Shown one piece after another: positions 18,474 through 26,648 of a stretch of DNA of 64,000 nucleotides (positions within the stretch are counted from its first letter, which is position 1; each line of letters opens with the position of its first letter). The stretch comes from Cupriavidus basilensis OR16. Lineage in GTDB: Bacteria > Pseudomonadota > Gammaproteobacteria > Burkholderiales > Burkholderiaceae. The notes under the pieces are model-generated. The model was not told where the DNA came from, did no database searches, and saw only the letters and a program-made list of their open reading frames with translations. Location of the stretch: contig NZ_AHJE01000035.1 of the NCBI RefSeq assembly GCF_000243095.1, positions 44,992 to 108,991 on the forward strand, in the 5' to 3' direction. The position numbers and the translations under genes were made by a program.

Positions 18474-18658
18474 GTCTACGCGCGGATTGCGCTTGTTGCG
18501 GTGCGCAAACGGTCCTAACCTTGCTCTACACGAAGCGCGCGCTCGTCCGGACCATCGCCAAGCCCCACCCGCGCGCCCGGCGGCGCGGCAGTGCGAGGCG
18601 CGCGCATCCGCCTCCCCCTACCCAACCGATCACCCGAAGCATGCACGCAGGATTTGAC

Positions 18659-20526
18659 ATGGAACCCGCAGCCTGGCGCCACCCGAAATCGATCGCCACC
18701 GTATCGCTCTCCGGCACCTTGCCGGAAAAACTGGAAGCAGCCGCGGCGGCCGGATTCGACGGCGTCGAGATCTTCGAGAACGATCTGCTGAATTTCGACG
18801 GCTCCCCCGCCGACGTGCGCCGTATCGCGGCCGATCTCGGACTGGCTATTCCCCTGTATCAGCCCTTCCGCGATTTCGAGGCCATGCCCGACGCGTTGCG
18901 CACCCGTAATATGGCGCGCGCGGAGCGCAAGTTCGACGTGATGGAGGAGCTGGGTGCGCCTATGGTGCTGGTCTGCAGCAATGTGCAGGGCATCGCCATC
19001 GACGATCCCGCTCGCGCCGCCGCCGACCTGCGCGCCATGGCCGAGGCCGCTGAGAAGCGCGGCCTCCTGGTAGGCTTCGAGGCGCTGGCCTGGGCGCGCC
19101 ACACCAAGCTGTGGCGCCAAGCGTGGGAGATCGTGCGGCAGGCGGACCACCCCGCGCTCGGCCTGATCCTGGACAGCTTCCACACCCTCTCGCTGGGCGA
19201 TACGCTGGAAGGCATCGACGCGGTGCCGGCGGAGAAACTGTTCTTCGTGCAACTGGCCGATGCGCCCAGGATGAGCATGGATGTGCTGTCGTGGAGCCGG
19301 CACTACCGCAACTTCCCCGGCCAGGGCGATCTTGCCGTCACCGAATTCGCGCGCGCGGCCATTGGCGCGGGCTATCGCGGGCCGCTCTCGCTGGAGATCT
19401 TCAACGACGAGTTCCGCGCGGCGCCCGCGCGGCTGACCGCGCAGGACGGGCTGCGCTCGCTGATCTGGCTCGAGTCCGAGGCCGGTGGTCCCGCCCTGCC
19501 AGCGGCGCCGGATTTCGGCGGCATCGACTTCCTGGAGTTCGCGGTGGACTACGTGGCCGGGCGCGAGCTCGGTGAGCGCCTGCGTTCGCTGGGCTTCGTC
19601 CGCGCCGGGCGCCACCGTTCCAAGGCAGTGGACCTGTACCGCCAGGGCAGCGTCAATATCATCCTCAATGCCGAGCAGGACAGCGCCGCCGCCGAGCATT
19701 TCCAGCTGCACGGGCCATCCGTCTGTGCGCTGGGGCTGAAGGTGGACGACGCCCAGCGCGCCATCGCCCGCGCCCGTGCCCTGCTATGCAAGGAATGGCG
19801 CGAACGCATCGGCCCGGACGAGCGCAGCATCCCCGCGGTGCGCGCGCCGGACGGCATGCTGTTCTACCTGATCGACGAACAGGGCTCCGGCCGCAGTATC
19901 TACGAGAGCGATTTCCTGTTGGACGATTGCAGCGCCCACGGCACCGGCGTCGGCCTCACGGCCATCGACCATATCGCCCAGGCCCTGCCCCCGCACCGGC
20001 TCGACAGCTTCGTGCTGTTCTACAAGACGGTGTTCGGCCTGCAGGCGGAGGCGCTCCATGAAATCGCCGATCCCTATGGCCTGGTGAAGAGCCGCGCCAT
20101 GGTCAGTCCCGGGCAAAACATACGGATTCCGCTCAACGTCTCGGAAAGCAGTGGTTCGTCACCGCCTATGCCGGCTCGGGCATCCACCATATCGCCTTGC
20201 GTACGCCCGACCTGAGCGCAACGCTGGCGCAGATCGTTCCGGCCGAAGCCGCCATGCTCCATGTGCCCGACAACTACTACGACGATGTCGGCGCGCGCCT
20301 CGGGCTGGACGACGCGCTGCTGGCACGCCTGCGGCGCCATCAGCTGCTGTACGACAAGGATGCCGGCGGTGAATTCCTGCATGCCTACACCGAGCCGTTT
20401 CACGACCGTTTCTTCTTCGAACTGGTGCAGCGCGACGGCTATCTCGGCTTTGGTGCGGCCAACGCCTCGCTGCGCATGGCGGCGCAAGCCCTCGCCAGCC
20501 GCAGCCGTCCGCTGCGGCCGGCCTGA
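18659..20526 (+). pseudogene. quiC: Two-domain 3-dehydroshikimate dehydratase (QuiC-like), frameshifted
   Basis: Converts 3-dehydroshikimate to protocatechuate, the exit of quinate/shikimate catabolism. The N-terminal half (to about residue 270) is a xylose-isomerase-like TIM barrel with metal-site text such as GFDGVEIFENDLL, LVGFEALAW, LGLILDSFHTL and LSLEIFNDEFR. The C-terminal half is an HPPD-like double domain (FLEFAVDYVAGRELGERLRSLGF, TAIDHIAQALP, and in the second frame GIHHIALRTPDL and FHDRFFFELVQRDGYLG). ATG 18659 has AGGA at good spacing. The frame breaks at about 20145-20152, after LNVSES, with a few bases gained or lost. Both sides are conserved, so the real protein is probably about 622 residues and intact. 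Confidence 0.85.
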
Positions 20527-20584
20527 GGCTGGCCACGCGCGCCGTTCATTCATTGGCATATTGAAACTGGAACTGGAGTTTCCC

Positions 20585-21409
20585 ATGCAAGATCCCTGCA
20601 TCATCTCAGTCGCCATCACCGGCTCGGTACCCCGCAAGAAGGACAACCCCGCCATCCCGATCTCGGTCGGCGAGCAGATCGAGAGCACCCACGAGAGCTT
20701 CGAGGCAGGCGCCACGCTGGTGCATCTGCACGTGCGCGACGAGGCCGGGAATTCCAGCTCGGATCCCGCACGCTTCGCCGAACTGCAGGAAGGCATCCGC
20801 AAGCATTGCCCAGGCATGATCGTGCAGTTCTCCACCGGCGGGCGCGGGCGGGCCATGGAGCAGCGCGGTGCCATGCTCGACCTGCGCCCGGACATGGCCT
20901 CGCTGGCCACGGGTTCGGTCAACTTCCCCACCACCGTCTACGAGAACCCACCCGAGTTCGTGCGCGCGCTGGCCAAGGCGATGCGCGATTACGACATCAA
21001 GCCCGAGATCGAGATCTTCGACCTGGCGATGCTCTACAACACGGCGGACCTGGTCAAGGAGGGCTTGCTGCTGGCGCCGGCGCACGTGCAATTTGTGCTC
21101 GGCATCAAGAATGCGCTGCCGGCGCGCAAGGAAATCCTCGAATTCCAGGTAGCGCAACTGGCCAAGGTACTGCCCGGCGCGACCTGGACCGCGGCGGGCA
21201 TCGGCCGGCACCAGTTGGAGGTCAATCACTGGACGCTCCAGCTCGGCGGCCACTGCCGCACGGGCCTGGAAGACAATGTGCGCTGGGACAAGGACACGCT
21301 GGCCGCCAGCAACGCCCAGCTGGTTGGCCGGGTGGCGGCGCTATGCGCGCAGTACGGCCGCGCCGTGGCCACGCCGGAAGAGGCGCGCCGGTTGCTCGGC
21401 CTGGCATGA
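20585..21409 (+). CDS. Beta-keto acid cleavage enzyme (BKACE, DUF849)
   Basis: BKACE enzymes condense a beta-keto acid with acetyl-CoA and split it into acetoacetate plus a new acyl-CoA. The 274-residue TIM-barrel protein shows the zinc-binding HLH of the family at residues 47-49 (ATLVHLHVRDEAG), the VQFSTGGRGR loop and the late GIGRHQLEVN segment carrying a conserved Glu. A ribosome site (CTGGAG) precedes ATG 20585. It follows the dehydroshikimate dehydratase by 58 bp, in the same direction. The usual substrate is unknown; a keto acid of protocatechuate breakdown such as 3-oxoadipate is an attractive but unproven guess. Confidence 0.85.
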   Translation: MQDPCIISVAITGSVPRKKDNPAIPISVGEQIESTHESFEAGATLVHLHVRDEAGNSSSDPARFAELQEGIRKHCPGMIVQFSTGGRGRAMEQRGAMLDLRPDMASLATGSVNFPTTVYENPPEFVRALAKAMRDYDIKPEIEIFDLAMLYNTADLVKEGLLLAPAHVQFVLGIKNALPARKEILEFQVAQLAKVLPGATWTAAGIGRHQLEVNHWTLQLGGHCRTGLEDNVRWDKDTLAASNAQLVGRVAALCAQYGRAVATPEEARRLLGLA

Positions 21410-21522
21410 GCGTTTTGGCATCCGCAGCCGGCAATCCCGCCGCCGCCCCGTTTTGATCGCCGCGCATCTCGTGCTACCGTAGAGTAGACCGGATCCGGAG
21501 CCGAAAACGGCTCAACGCAAAC

Positions 21523-22068
21523 TTGGATTTCGATAATCTCTTCTTCGTGGGCTTCATGGGAGCCGGCAAGACCACCATCGGCAGGACGGTGGCGCGCCGG
21601 CTCGGGCTGCCTTTTTTCGATTCCGACCACGAAATCGAGGCGCGTTGCGGCGTGCGGATACCCACTATCTTCGAGCTGGAAGGCGAGGAAGGCTTTCGCG
21701 AGCGCGAGACCCGGGTGCTGGACGAGCTCAGCCAGCGCAGTGGCATCGTAATGGCCACCGGCGGCGGCGCCGTGCTGCGCCCGGAAAACCGCGAGATGCT
21801 GCGATCGCGCGGCTGCGTGATCTACCTGTGCGCCTCGCCCGCCGAGCTGTGGCACCGCACGCGGCGCAACCGCAACCGCCCTTTGCTGCAGGTCGCCAAC
21901 CCGCGCGCCACGCTCGAGGCGCTGTTCCAGGTGCGCGACCCGCTGTATCGCGAGACCGCGCACCTGATCATGCCCCCGCATGGCGACAGCGTGGCGAATG
22001 CCGCCGGCCGCGTGCTGGAGCGCCTCGGGTTAAGCGAGCGGGTTTTGCCGCCTGCGCTCGATCCCTGA
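21523..22068 (+). CDS. Shikimate kinase
   Basis: ATP-dependent phosphorylation of shikimate in aromatic amino acid biosynthesis. The 181-residue protein has the Walker A loop ([11 protein letters not shown]), the shikimate-binding [26 protein letters not shown] and the second binding segment [13 protein letters not shown]. The lid arginines ([11 protein letters not shown]) are also present. The open frame begins with TTG at 21523 with only a weak ribosome site. It is not linked to aroB as usual, but sits at the end of a catabolic quinate/shikimate cluster, so it may be a second, pathway-specific kinase. Confidence 0.85.
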   Translation: MDFDNLFFVGFMGAGKTTIGRTVARRLGLPFFDSDHEIEARCGVRIPTIFELEGEEGFRERETRVLDELSQRSGIVMATGGGAVLRPENREMLRSRGCVIYLCASPAELWHRTRRNRNRPLLQVANPRATLEALFQVRDPLYRETAHLIMPPHGDSVANAAGRVLERLGLSERVLPPALDP

Positions 22069-22121
22069 GCCCGCCCGGCGCCGCGTGCCGGTAACGGCAC
22101 TATTCCCCGTCGCCGCCGACC

Positions 22122-23018
22122 TCAGTGGTGCATGCCCCAGCGACGCACGGTCACACGCTCCAGGGTCTTGAACACCAGGTTCTCCACCAGCAGCCCGATC
22201 AGGATCACCATGGCCAGGCCGGCGAAGACGCGGTCGGTGTACAGCTCATTGCGGTTCTGAAAGATATACCAGCCCAGCCCGCCCTTGCCCGACGACGCGC
22301 CGAACACCAGCTCGGCCGCGATCAGCGTGCGCCAGGCAAAGGCCCAGCCGATCTTCAGGCCGGACAGGATGGCCGGCAGCGCGGCGGGCACCAAGATCAG
22401 CAGCACATAGCGCAGCCCGCTCAGGCCGTAGTTGCGCCCGGCCATGCGCAAGGTGGCCGGCACCCCGCGAAAGCCCGCATAGGTATTGAGCGCGAGCGGC
22501 CACAGCACCGAGTGGATCAGCACAAACACCAAGCTCTTGCTGCCGAGGCCAAACCACAGCAGCGCCAGCGGCAGCAGCGCAATGGCCGGCAGCGGGTTGA
22601 ACATGGCGGTGAGCGTATCCAGCACGTCGCGCCCCAGTTCGGTGGAGACCGCCAGCGTGGTCAGCACGAAGGCCATCACGATGCCGCCAGCATAGCCTTG
22701 CAGCAGCACCGAGAGCGAGATGCCGGCCTTGGCCAGCAGCTCGCCGTTGCCGATGCCCGCGACGAAAGCCCGCGCGGTGGCGAGAAAGCTCGGGAACAGC
22801 AGATCGTTGTCCTGCACGCGGGCGATGAGTTCCCACAGGCAGGCCAGCGCCACCAGGATCAGCATCTTGCGCAGCCAGCCTTGCTGCCACAGGCGCTGCG
22901 GCCAGGGCAAGGCGCGCGCGACGGGCAGCGCGGTGAAGGGTTCCAGTACGCGCTCGTACTCCGCGCGGACCACCGTGGTGGGGCAAAGAGAGGTTGTGCC
23001 CGTGCTTGTACTCGTCAT
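22122..23018 (-). CDS. ABC transporter permease (SsuC/TauC family)
   Basis: Inner-membrane subunit of a sulfonate/taurine-type importer. Translation probably starts at ATG 23018 (298 residues); the frame upstream is a shadow of the ATPase gene. Six membrane segments are visible, with the cytoplasmic coupling (EAA-like) loop around RGVPATLRMAGRNYGLSGLR, and the C-terminal half is fully conserved. It is the last gene of a leftward operon: TauD-like dioxygenase, binding protein, ATPase, permease. The operon is likely induced in sulfate limitation (see the promoter motif at 25981). The actual sulfonate cannot be told. Confidence 0.85.
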   Translation of the reverse strand: MTSTSTGTTSLCPTTVVRAEYERVLEPFTALPVARALPWPQRLWQQGWLRKMLILVALACLWELIARVQDNDLLFPSFLATARAFVAGIGNGELLAKAGISLSVLLQGYAGGIVMAFVLTTLAVSTELGRDVLDTLTAMFNPLPAIALLPLALLWFGLGSKSLVFVLIHSVLWPLALNTYAGFRGVPATLRMAGRNYGLSGLRYVLLILVPAALPAILSGLKIGWAFAWRTLIAAELVFGASSGKGGLGWYIFQNRNELYTDRVFAGLAMVILIGLLVENLVFKTLERVTVRRWGMHH

Positions 23019-23037
23019 GGTCGATCCTGGCAGGCGT

Positions 23038-23805
23038 TCAGCGCGCCCGCGCGGTGCGCGCCGGCGACGGCGCCGGGTGCGGCGCCTCGTCGAACAGCAG
23101 ATGGTGGATGCGCTGCGCGGTGGCCTGGAACTCCGCCCCGCCCTGGCTGGCGAGATCGTACTGGTGGCTGTTGAGCTCGGCGCGCACGCGTCCCGGATGC
23201 GGCGACAGCAGCAGGATGCGGCTGCCCACCCAAGGCGGCGTCGTGCCACAACGTCAACAACTGAAGGGCTCGTCCATCAGCAGCACCTTGGGCCGCATCG
23301 CCAGCGCGCGGGCGATGCCCACGCGCTGCTTCATGCCGCCCGACAGGGTATGCGGATAGGCATCGGCAAAATTCGCCAGCCCCACCTTGTCGAGGAAATG
23401 CAGCGCGCACTCCGACGCCTCACGTCGCGATATGGCGCGTGAATGCATGAGCGGAAACATCACGTTCTGCCGTACCGTCTTCCATGGCGGCAACTGGTCG
23501 AACTCTTGGAACACCACGATGCGGTCGGGGCCGGGCGCACTGACGGGCGAACCCTCCAGCCGGATCTCGCCCTCGCACGGCGCAACGAACCCCGCCACGG
23601 CCTTGAGCAGGGTCGATTTGCCGCAGCCCGACGGGCCGAGCAGCACAAAGCGATCGGCCGCATGGACATCGAAGCTGACCTGGTGGGTGGCACGCACCAC
23701 GCGCTCGGGGGTGCGGTATTCCAGCGAGACGCCGTCGACCTGCAACAGCGGCGCAGGGGCGGCGCGCGCGGAAACCACGCGTAGCGGGGAAGGTTGCACG
23801 GCCAT
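23038..23805 (-). pseudogene. ABC transporter ATPase (SsuB/TauB family), disrupted near the 3' end
   Basis: The N-terminal two thirds are intact: Walker A GPSGCGKSTLL, Q-loop VVFQEFDQLPPWKTV, signature LSGGMKQRVGIARAL and Walker B KVLLMDEPF. Immediately afterwards the frame ends at 23254. Fragments of the expected continuation appear in other frames (LLTLWHDA, then VGSRILLLSPHPGRVRAE to a stop at 23038). Two short segments are therefore missing around 23225-23262, including the D-loop (GALDA) and the H-loop (VTHSIxEA). As sequenced it could not hydrolyse ATP. The adjacent transport genes are intact, so a sequence fault is likely. Confidence 0.82.
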
Positions 23806-23806
23806 G

Positions 23807-24841
23807 TCAGCTACCCTGCGCGGTGACCGGATCCTGGAAGAAATAATCCTGCCAGGATTTTGGCTGGTTGCGGATGGCGCCTACCCGGTGCATGAACTCG
23901 GCCAGCGCAAAGGTGTTCTGCGGCGCGACCTTGAACTGCACCTGCGGGTTCTTCAGGATCCTGAGCAGCAACGCGCGATCGATCTTGGCCTTGTTGACAC
24001 GGATATACAGGTCGGCGGCGGCTTCCGGATTGGCGGTGGCGAACTTGGCCGCCTCGGCCAGCGCATCGACAAAGGCGCGGTAGGTCTTGGGGTTGTCGTT
24101 GCGGAACTTCTCGGTGGCGTACAGCACGGTGGCCGAGCTGGGGCCGCCCAGCACGTCATACGAATTCAGCACGATGCGCGCATTGGGATTGCCGGCCAGC
24201 TCCTGCTCCTGGAACGGCGGGTTGCCGAAGTGGCCGCTGATCTCGGTACCACCGGCGATGATGGCGGCGGCCGCGTCGGGATGCGGCACCGCCACCGTCC
24301 ACTTGTCCAGCCGGTTGAACTCCTTGTCGCCCCACTGCTTGGCAGCGGCCAGTTGCAGCACGCGCGACTGTACCGATACCGATACCGCGGGCAGCGCGAT
24401 GCGGTCCTTGTCGGTGAAATCGGCAAGGGTCTTGACCTTGGGATTATTGCTGACCAGGTAGTAGGGGAAGTTGCCCAGCGATGCCACGCCCTTCACATTT
24501 TGCTTGCCGTGCGTGCGGTCCCACACCGTCAGCAAGGGGCCCACGCCCGCGCCGGCGATATCGATGGCGCCGGACAGCAGCGCATCGTTGACCGCCGCGC
24601 CGCCGGAGAGCTGGGTCCATTCCACCTTGACGTCCACGCCCTGCTGCTTGCCGTGCTTCTCGATCAGTTGCTGGTCGCGCGCCACGTTGAGCAGCAGGTA
24701 GGCCACGCCGAACTGCTCGGCGATGCGGATCTTCCCTTCCGCGTGGGCCGCGCCCGAGGCCGCCATGCCGGCGGCGAGCGTCAGCGCGACGACACCACGC
24801 GGCCAGCGGGCGGAGAAAAGACGGGAACGTAGCACGGACAT
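23807..24841 (-). CDS. Sulfonate/nitrate-type ABC periplasmic binding protein
   Basis: A 344-residue SsuA/TauA-like protein with a Sec signal peptide (cleavage near ASGAAHAEGK) followed by the NMT1-like fold (IRIAEQFGVAYLLLNVARDQQLIEKHG, GAIDIAGAGVGPLLTVWDRTH, ADLYIRVNKAKIDRALL). It captures an organosulfur compound in the periplasm and delivers it to the permease/ATPase pair encoded directly downstream, with 1 bp between it and the ATPase gene. The dioxygenase gene 84 bp upstream suggests that the cargo is desulfonated by an alpha-ketoglutarate-dependent reaction. Confidence 0.9.
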   Translation of the reverse strand: MSVLRSRLFSARWPRGVVALTLAAGMAASGAAHAEGKIRIAEQFGVAYLLLNVARDQQLIEKHGKQQGVDVKVEWTQLSGGAAVNDALLSGAIDIAGAGVGPLLTVWDRTHGKQNVKGVASLGNFPYYLVSNNPKVKTLADFTDKDRIALPAVSVSVQSRVLQLAAAKQWGDKEFNRLDKWTVAVPHPDAAAAIIAGGTEISGHFGNPPFQEQELAGNPNARIVLNSYDVLGGPSSATVLYATEKFRNDNPKTYRAFVDALAEAAKFATANPEAAADLYIRVNKAKIDRALLLRILKNPQVQFKVAPQNTFALAEFMHRVGAIRNQPKSWQDYFFQDPVTAQGS

Positions 24842-24925
24842 GCGGGACTCCGGTGGATATGGTGGATTCGGTGGATACAGTGGGAAGCGGGCCAGGCCCG
24901 CCCGGCAGCGTGCGATGCGTGCCGC

Positions 24926-25843
24926 TCAGACGGGCAGATCGCCTTCGATAGTCGTGCGGTACATCACGCGGCGCATGGCCTGCGGGCATCCTGCTGCCAG
25001 ATGCAACGTCGAGCGGTTGTCCCAGAACACTAGGTCGTGCTCCTGCCAGGCGTGGCGGTAGATATGCTCGGGCTTGACGCTATGCGCGAACAGTTGCGCC
25101 AGCAGGTCGCGGCTTTCGTCTTCGGGCAGCCCGGCGATGCGCGTGGTGAAATGCTCGCTGACGAACAACGCACGGCGGCCGGTCTCCGGGTGCGTGCGCA
25201 CCACCGGCTGCAGCACAGGGGCCACCTGCGCGATCTGCTCGGGGGTCAGGTTGGGACGCCACGGGCTGCGCTGTTGCAGCTCGGCGTATTTGGCCAGGTA
25301 GGTGTGCTCCGCTTTCAGCCCTTCCACCTTCGCCTTGAGATGCGCGGGCAGCGTTTCCCAGGCCAGGTGCATGTTGGCGAACAAGGTGTCGCCGCCTTCG
25401 GCCGGCAACTCCTGGGCGTGCAGCAGCGAGCCCAGGCTGGGTTTTTCCTTGTACGAGAGGTCGGAGTGCCAGAAGTGCCCGGCATCGCCTAGCCCGATCG
25501 GCTTGCCGTCCTTGAGCACATTGGAGACGATCAGGATCTCGGGGTGATTGGCGAGCTGGAACTGGTGCAGCACATGGATCTGTAGCGGGCCGAAGCGGCG
25601 GCTGAATGCGATCTGCTGCGCGGGCGTGATGCGCTGGTCGCGCAAGACCACTACGTGGTAATCGAGATGCGCGCGGTGGAGGCGGGCGAAGTCGTCCGCG
25701 GACAGCGGCTCGGCGAGGTCCAGGCCGACGATCTGCGCACCCAGCGGCGCATCGAAGGGATGGATCTCGAACCGGGCGCTGCCGGCGAAGGCAGCGGGCG
25801 CGGTGGCACGGGAAGTTGAGGCGGGGTGGATTCCAATCGTCAT
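24926..25843 (-). CDS. TauD/TfdA-family alpha-ketoglutarate-dependent dioxygenase
   Basis: Oxygenates a C-H bond next to the sulfonate or sulfate group, so that sulfite or sulfate is released, using Fe(II), 2-oxoglutarate and O2. The 305-residue protein has the facial triad His126-x-Asp128 (HFWHSDLS) and the distal His281 (WDNRSTLHLAAG), plus the 2-oxoglutarate-binding arginine region RRVMYRTTIEGD. The start at 25843 is preferred over the upstream in-frame ATG because family alignment begins shortly after it. First gene of the leftward ABC operon, behind a promoter with the shared sulfur motif. Taurine itself is only one of several possible substrates. Confidence 0.9.
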   Translation of the reverse strand: MTIGIHPASTSRATAPAAFAGSARFEIHPFDAPLGAQIVGLDLAEPLSADDFARLHRAHLDYHVVVLRDQRITPAQQIAFSRRFGPLQIHVLHQFQLANHPEILIVSNVLKDGKPIGLGDAGHFWHSDLSYKEKPSLGSLLHAQELPAEGGDTLFANMHLAWETLPAHLKAKVEGLKAEHTYLAKYAELQQRSPWRPNLTPEQIAQVAPVLQPVVRTHPETGRRALFVSEHFTTRIAGLPEDESRDLLAQLFAHSVKPEHIYRHAWQEHDLVFWDNRSTLHLAAGCPQAMRRVMYRTTIEGDLPV

Positions 25844-25952
25844 GGCAGGCTCTTGAGCGGGAGACCGAAAATGCATAGCTGAACGCGCGCGGCGAGGCGC
25901 CTGGCCGCTTACGGCAATAGCCGAGCCTGCACCGCTTGTTCCTAAGCTTTGC

Positions 25953-26005
25953 ACTGTAGTGATCCCGGGCTGGAGCGGTCAACGAATGTAATCGCTGCCG
26001 CTTAT
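25953..26005 (-). promoter_or_regulatory. Promoter with TTCGTT sulfur motif (dioxygenase/ABC operon)
   Basis: On the minus strand ACATTCGTTGACC (25989-25977) is followed by a -10-like TACAGT (25958-25953), 21 nt after the TCGTTG. TTGACC may serve as the -35 box. The ACATTCGTT core is identical to that at 28075 upstream of the second sulfonate operon. Confidence 0.5.
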
Positions 26006-26048
26006 TCGCTTACCGCATATTGGCGCCTCGGGTGATCTCAGCGTAATC

Positions 26049-26648
26049 TCAGCGTGCCGGTGCGCCGCAGCTGCGGCGGCAAGGCACGTTCGCCGTATCG
26101 GGCCGCGCGTCCGCGACGAAGCCGTCGCGATTTGGCATGCGCACCCGTGGCAACGTGCGCGCATCCAGCACGGCATCCGCCGGCACAATGCCGTTCAGGT
26201 GCAGCAGATAAGCGGTGACCGCATAGACCTCATCCGCCTTGAGGCTTTGCGGCGCGTTGTACGGCATGGCCCGGTTGATGAAGTCGAACACTGTCGTCGC
26301 ATACGGCCAGAAGCTGCCGATGGTCTTCAACGGTGGCTTGCCGTTCGCGCCACCGCCTTTCAGGCTGCCGTGCCCGCCTACCAGCGCATCGGCCGGCTTC
26401 CCTTCTCCTTTCACGCCATGGCACGCGGCGCACTGGTTCTCGTAGACCTGCTTGCCAAGCGTCACGCTGCCGCCGCCTGGCGGCAGCCCGGCGCCATCGG
26501 GCGCGACATCGATGTTCCAAGCGGCGAGATCGCGCTCGCTGGCCAGCAAGCCAACGCCATAGGTTTGCGCCTGTGCCTGCGCGCAGACCGCGGCCATCGC
26601 CAGCACCGCGGCGGCAATGTGGGGACGGTGAGATTCAAGCGCGCGCAT
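26049..26648 (-). CDS. SoxD/SorB-like cytochrome c subunit of sulfite dehydrogenase
   Basis: Periplasmic monoheme cytochrome c of 199 residues. A signal peptide (cleavage near AQAQAQ) is followed by the haem motif Cys73-AA-Cys76-His77 and, near the end, by SoxD-like text (GSFWPYATTVFDFINRAMPYNAPQSLKADEVYAVTAYLLHLNGIV), whose Met is the likely sixth haem ligand. The gene overlaps the end of the SoxC-like gene by 14 bp, so the two subunits are co-translated. It would accept electrons from sulfite oxidation and pass them to the respiratory chain. A C-terminal CRRSCGAPAR tail is unusual. Confidence 0.85.
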   Translation of the reverse strand: MRALESHRPHIAAAVLAMAAVCAQAQAQTYGVGLLASERDLAAWNIDVAPDGAGLPPGGGSVTLGKQVYENQCAACHGVKGEGKPADALVGGHGSLKGGGANGKPPLKTIGSFWPYATTVFDFINRAMPYNAPQSLKADEVYAVTAYLLHLNGIVPADAVLDARTLPRVRMPNRDGFVADARPDTANVPCRRSCGAPAR

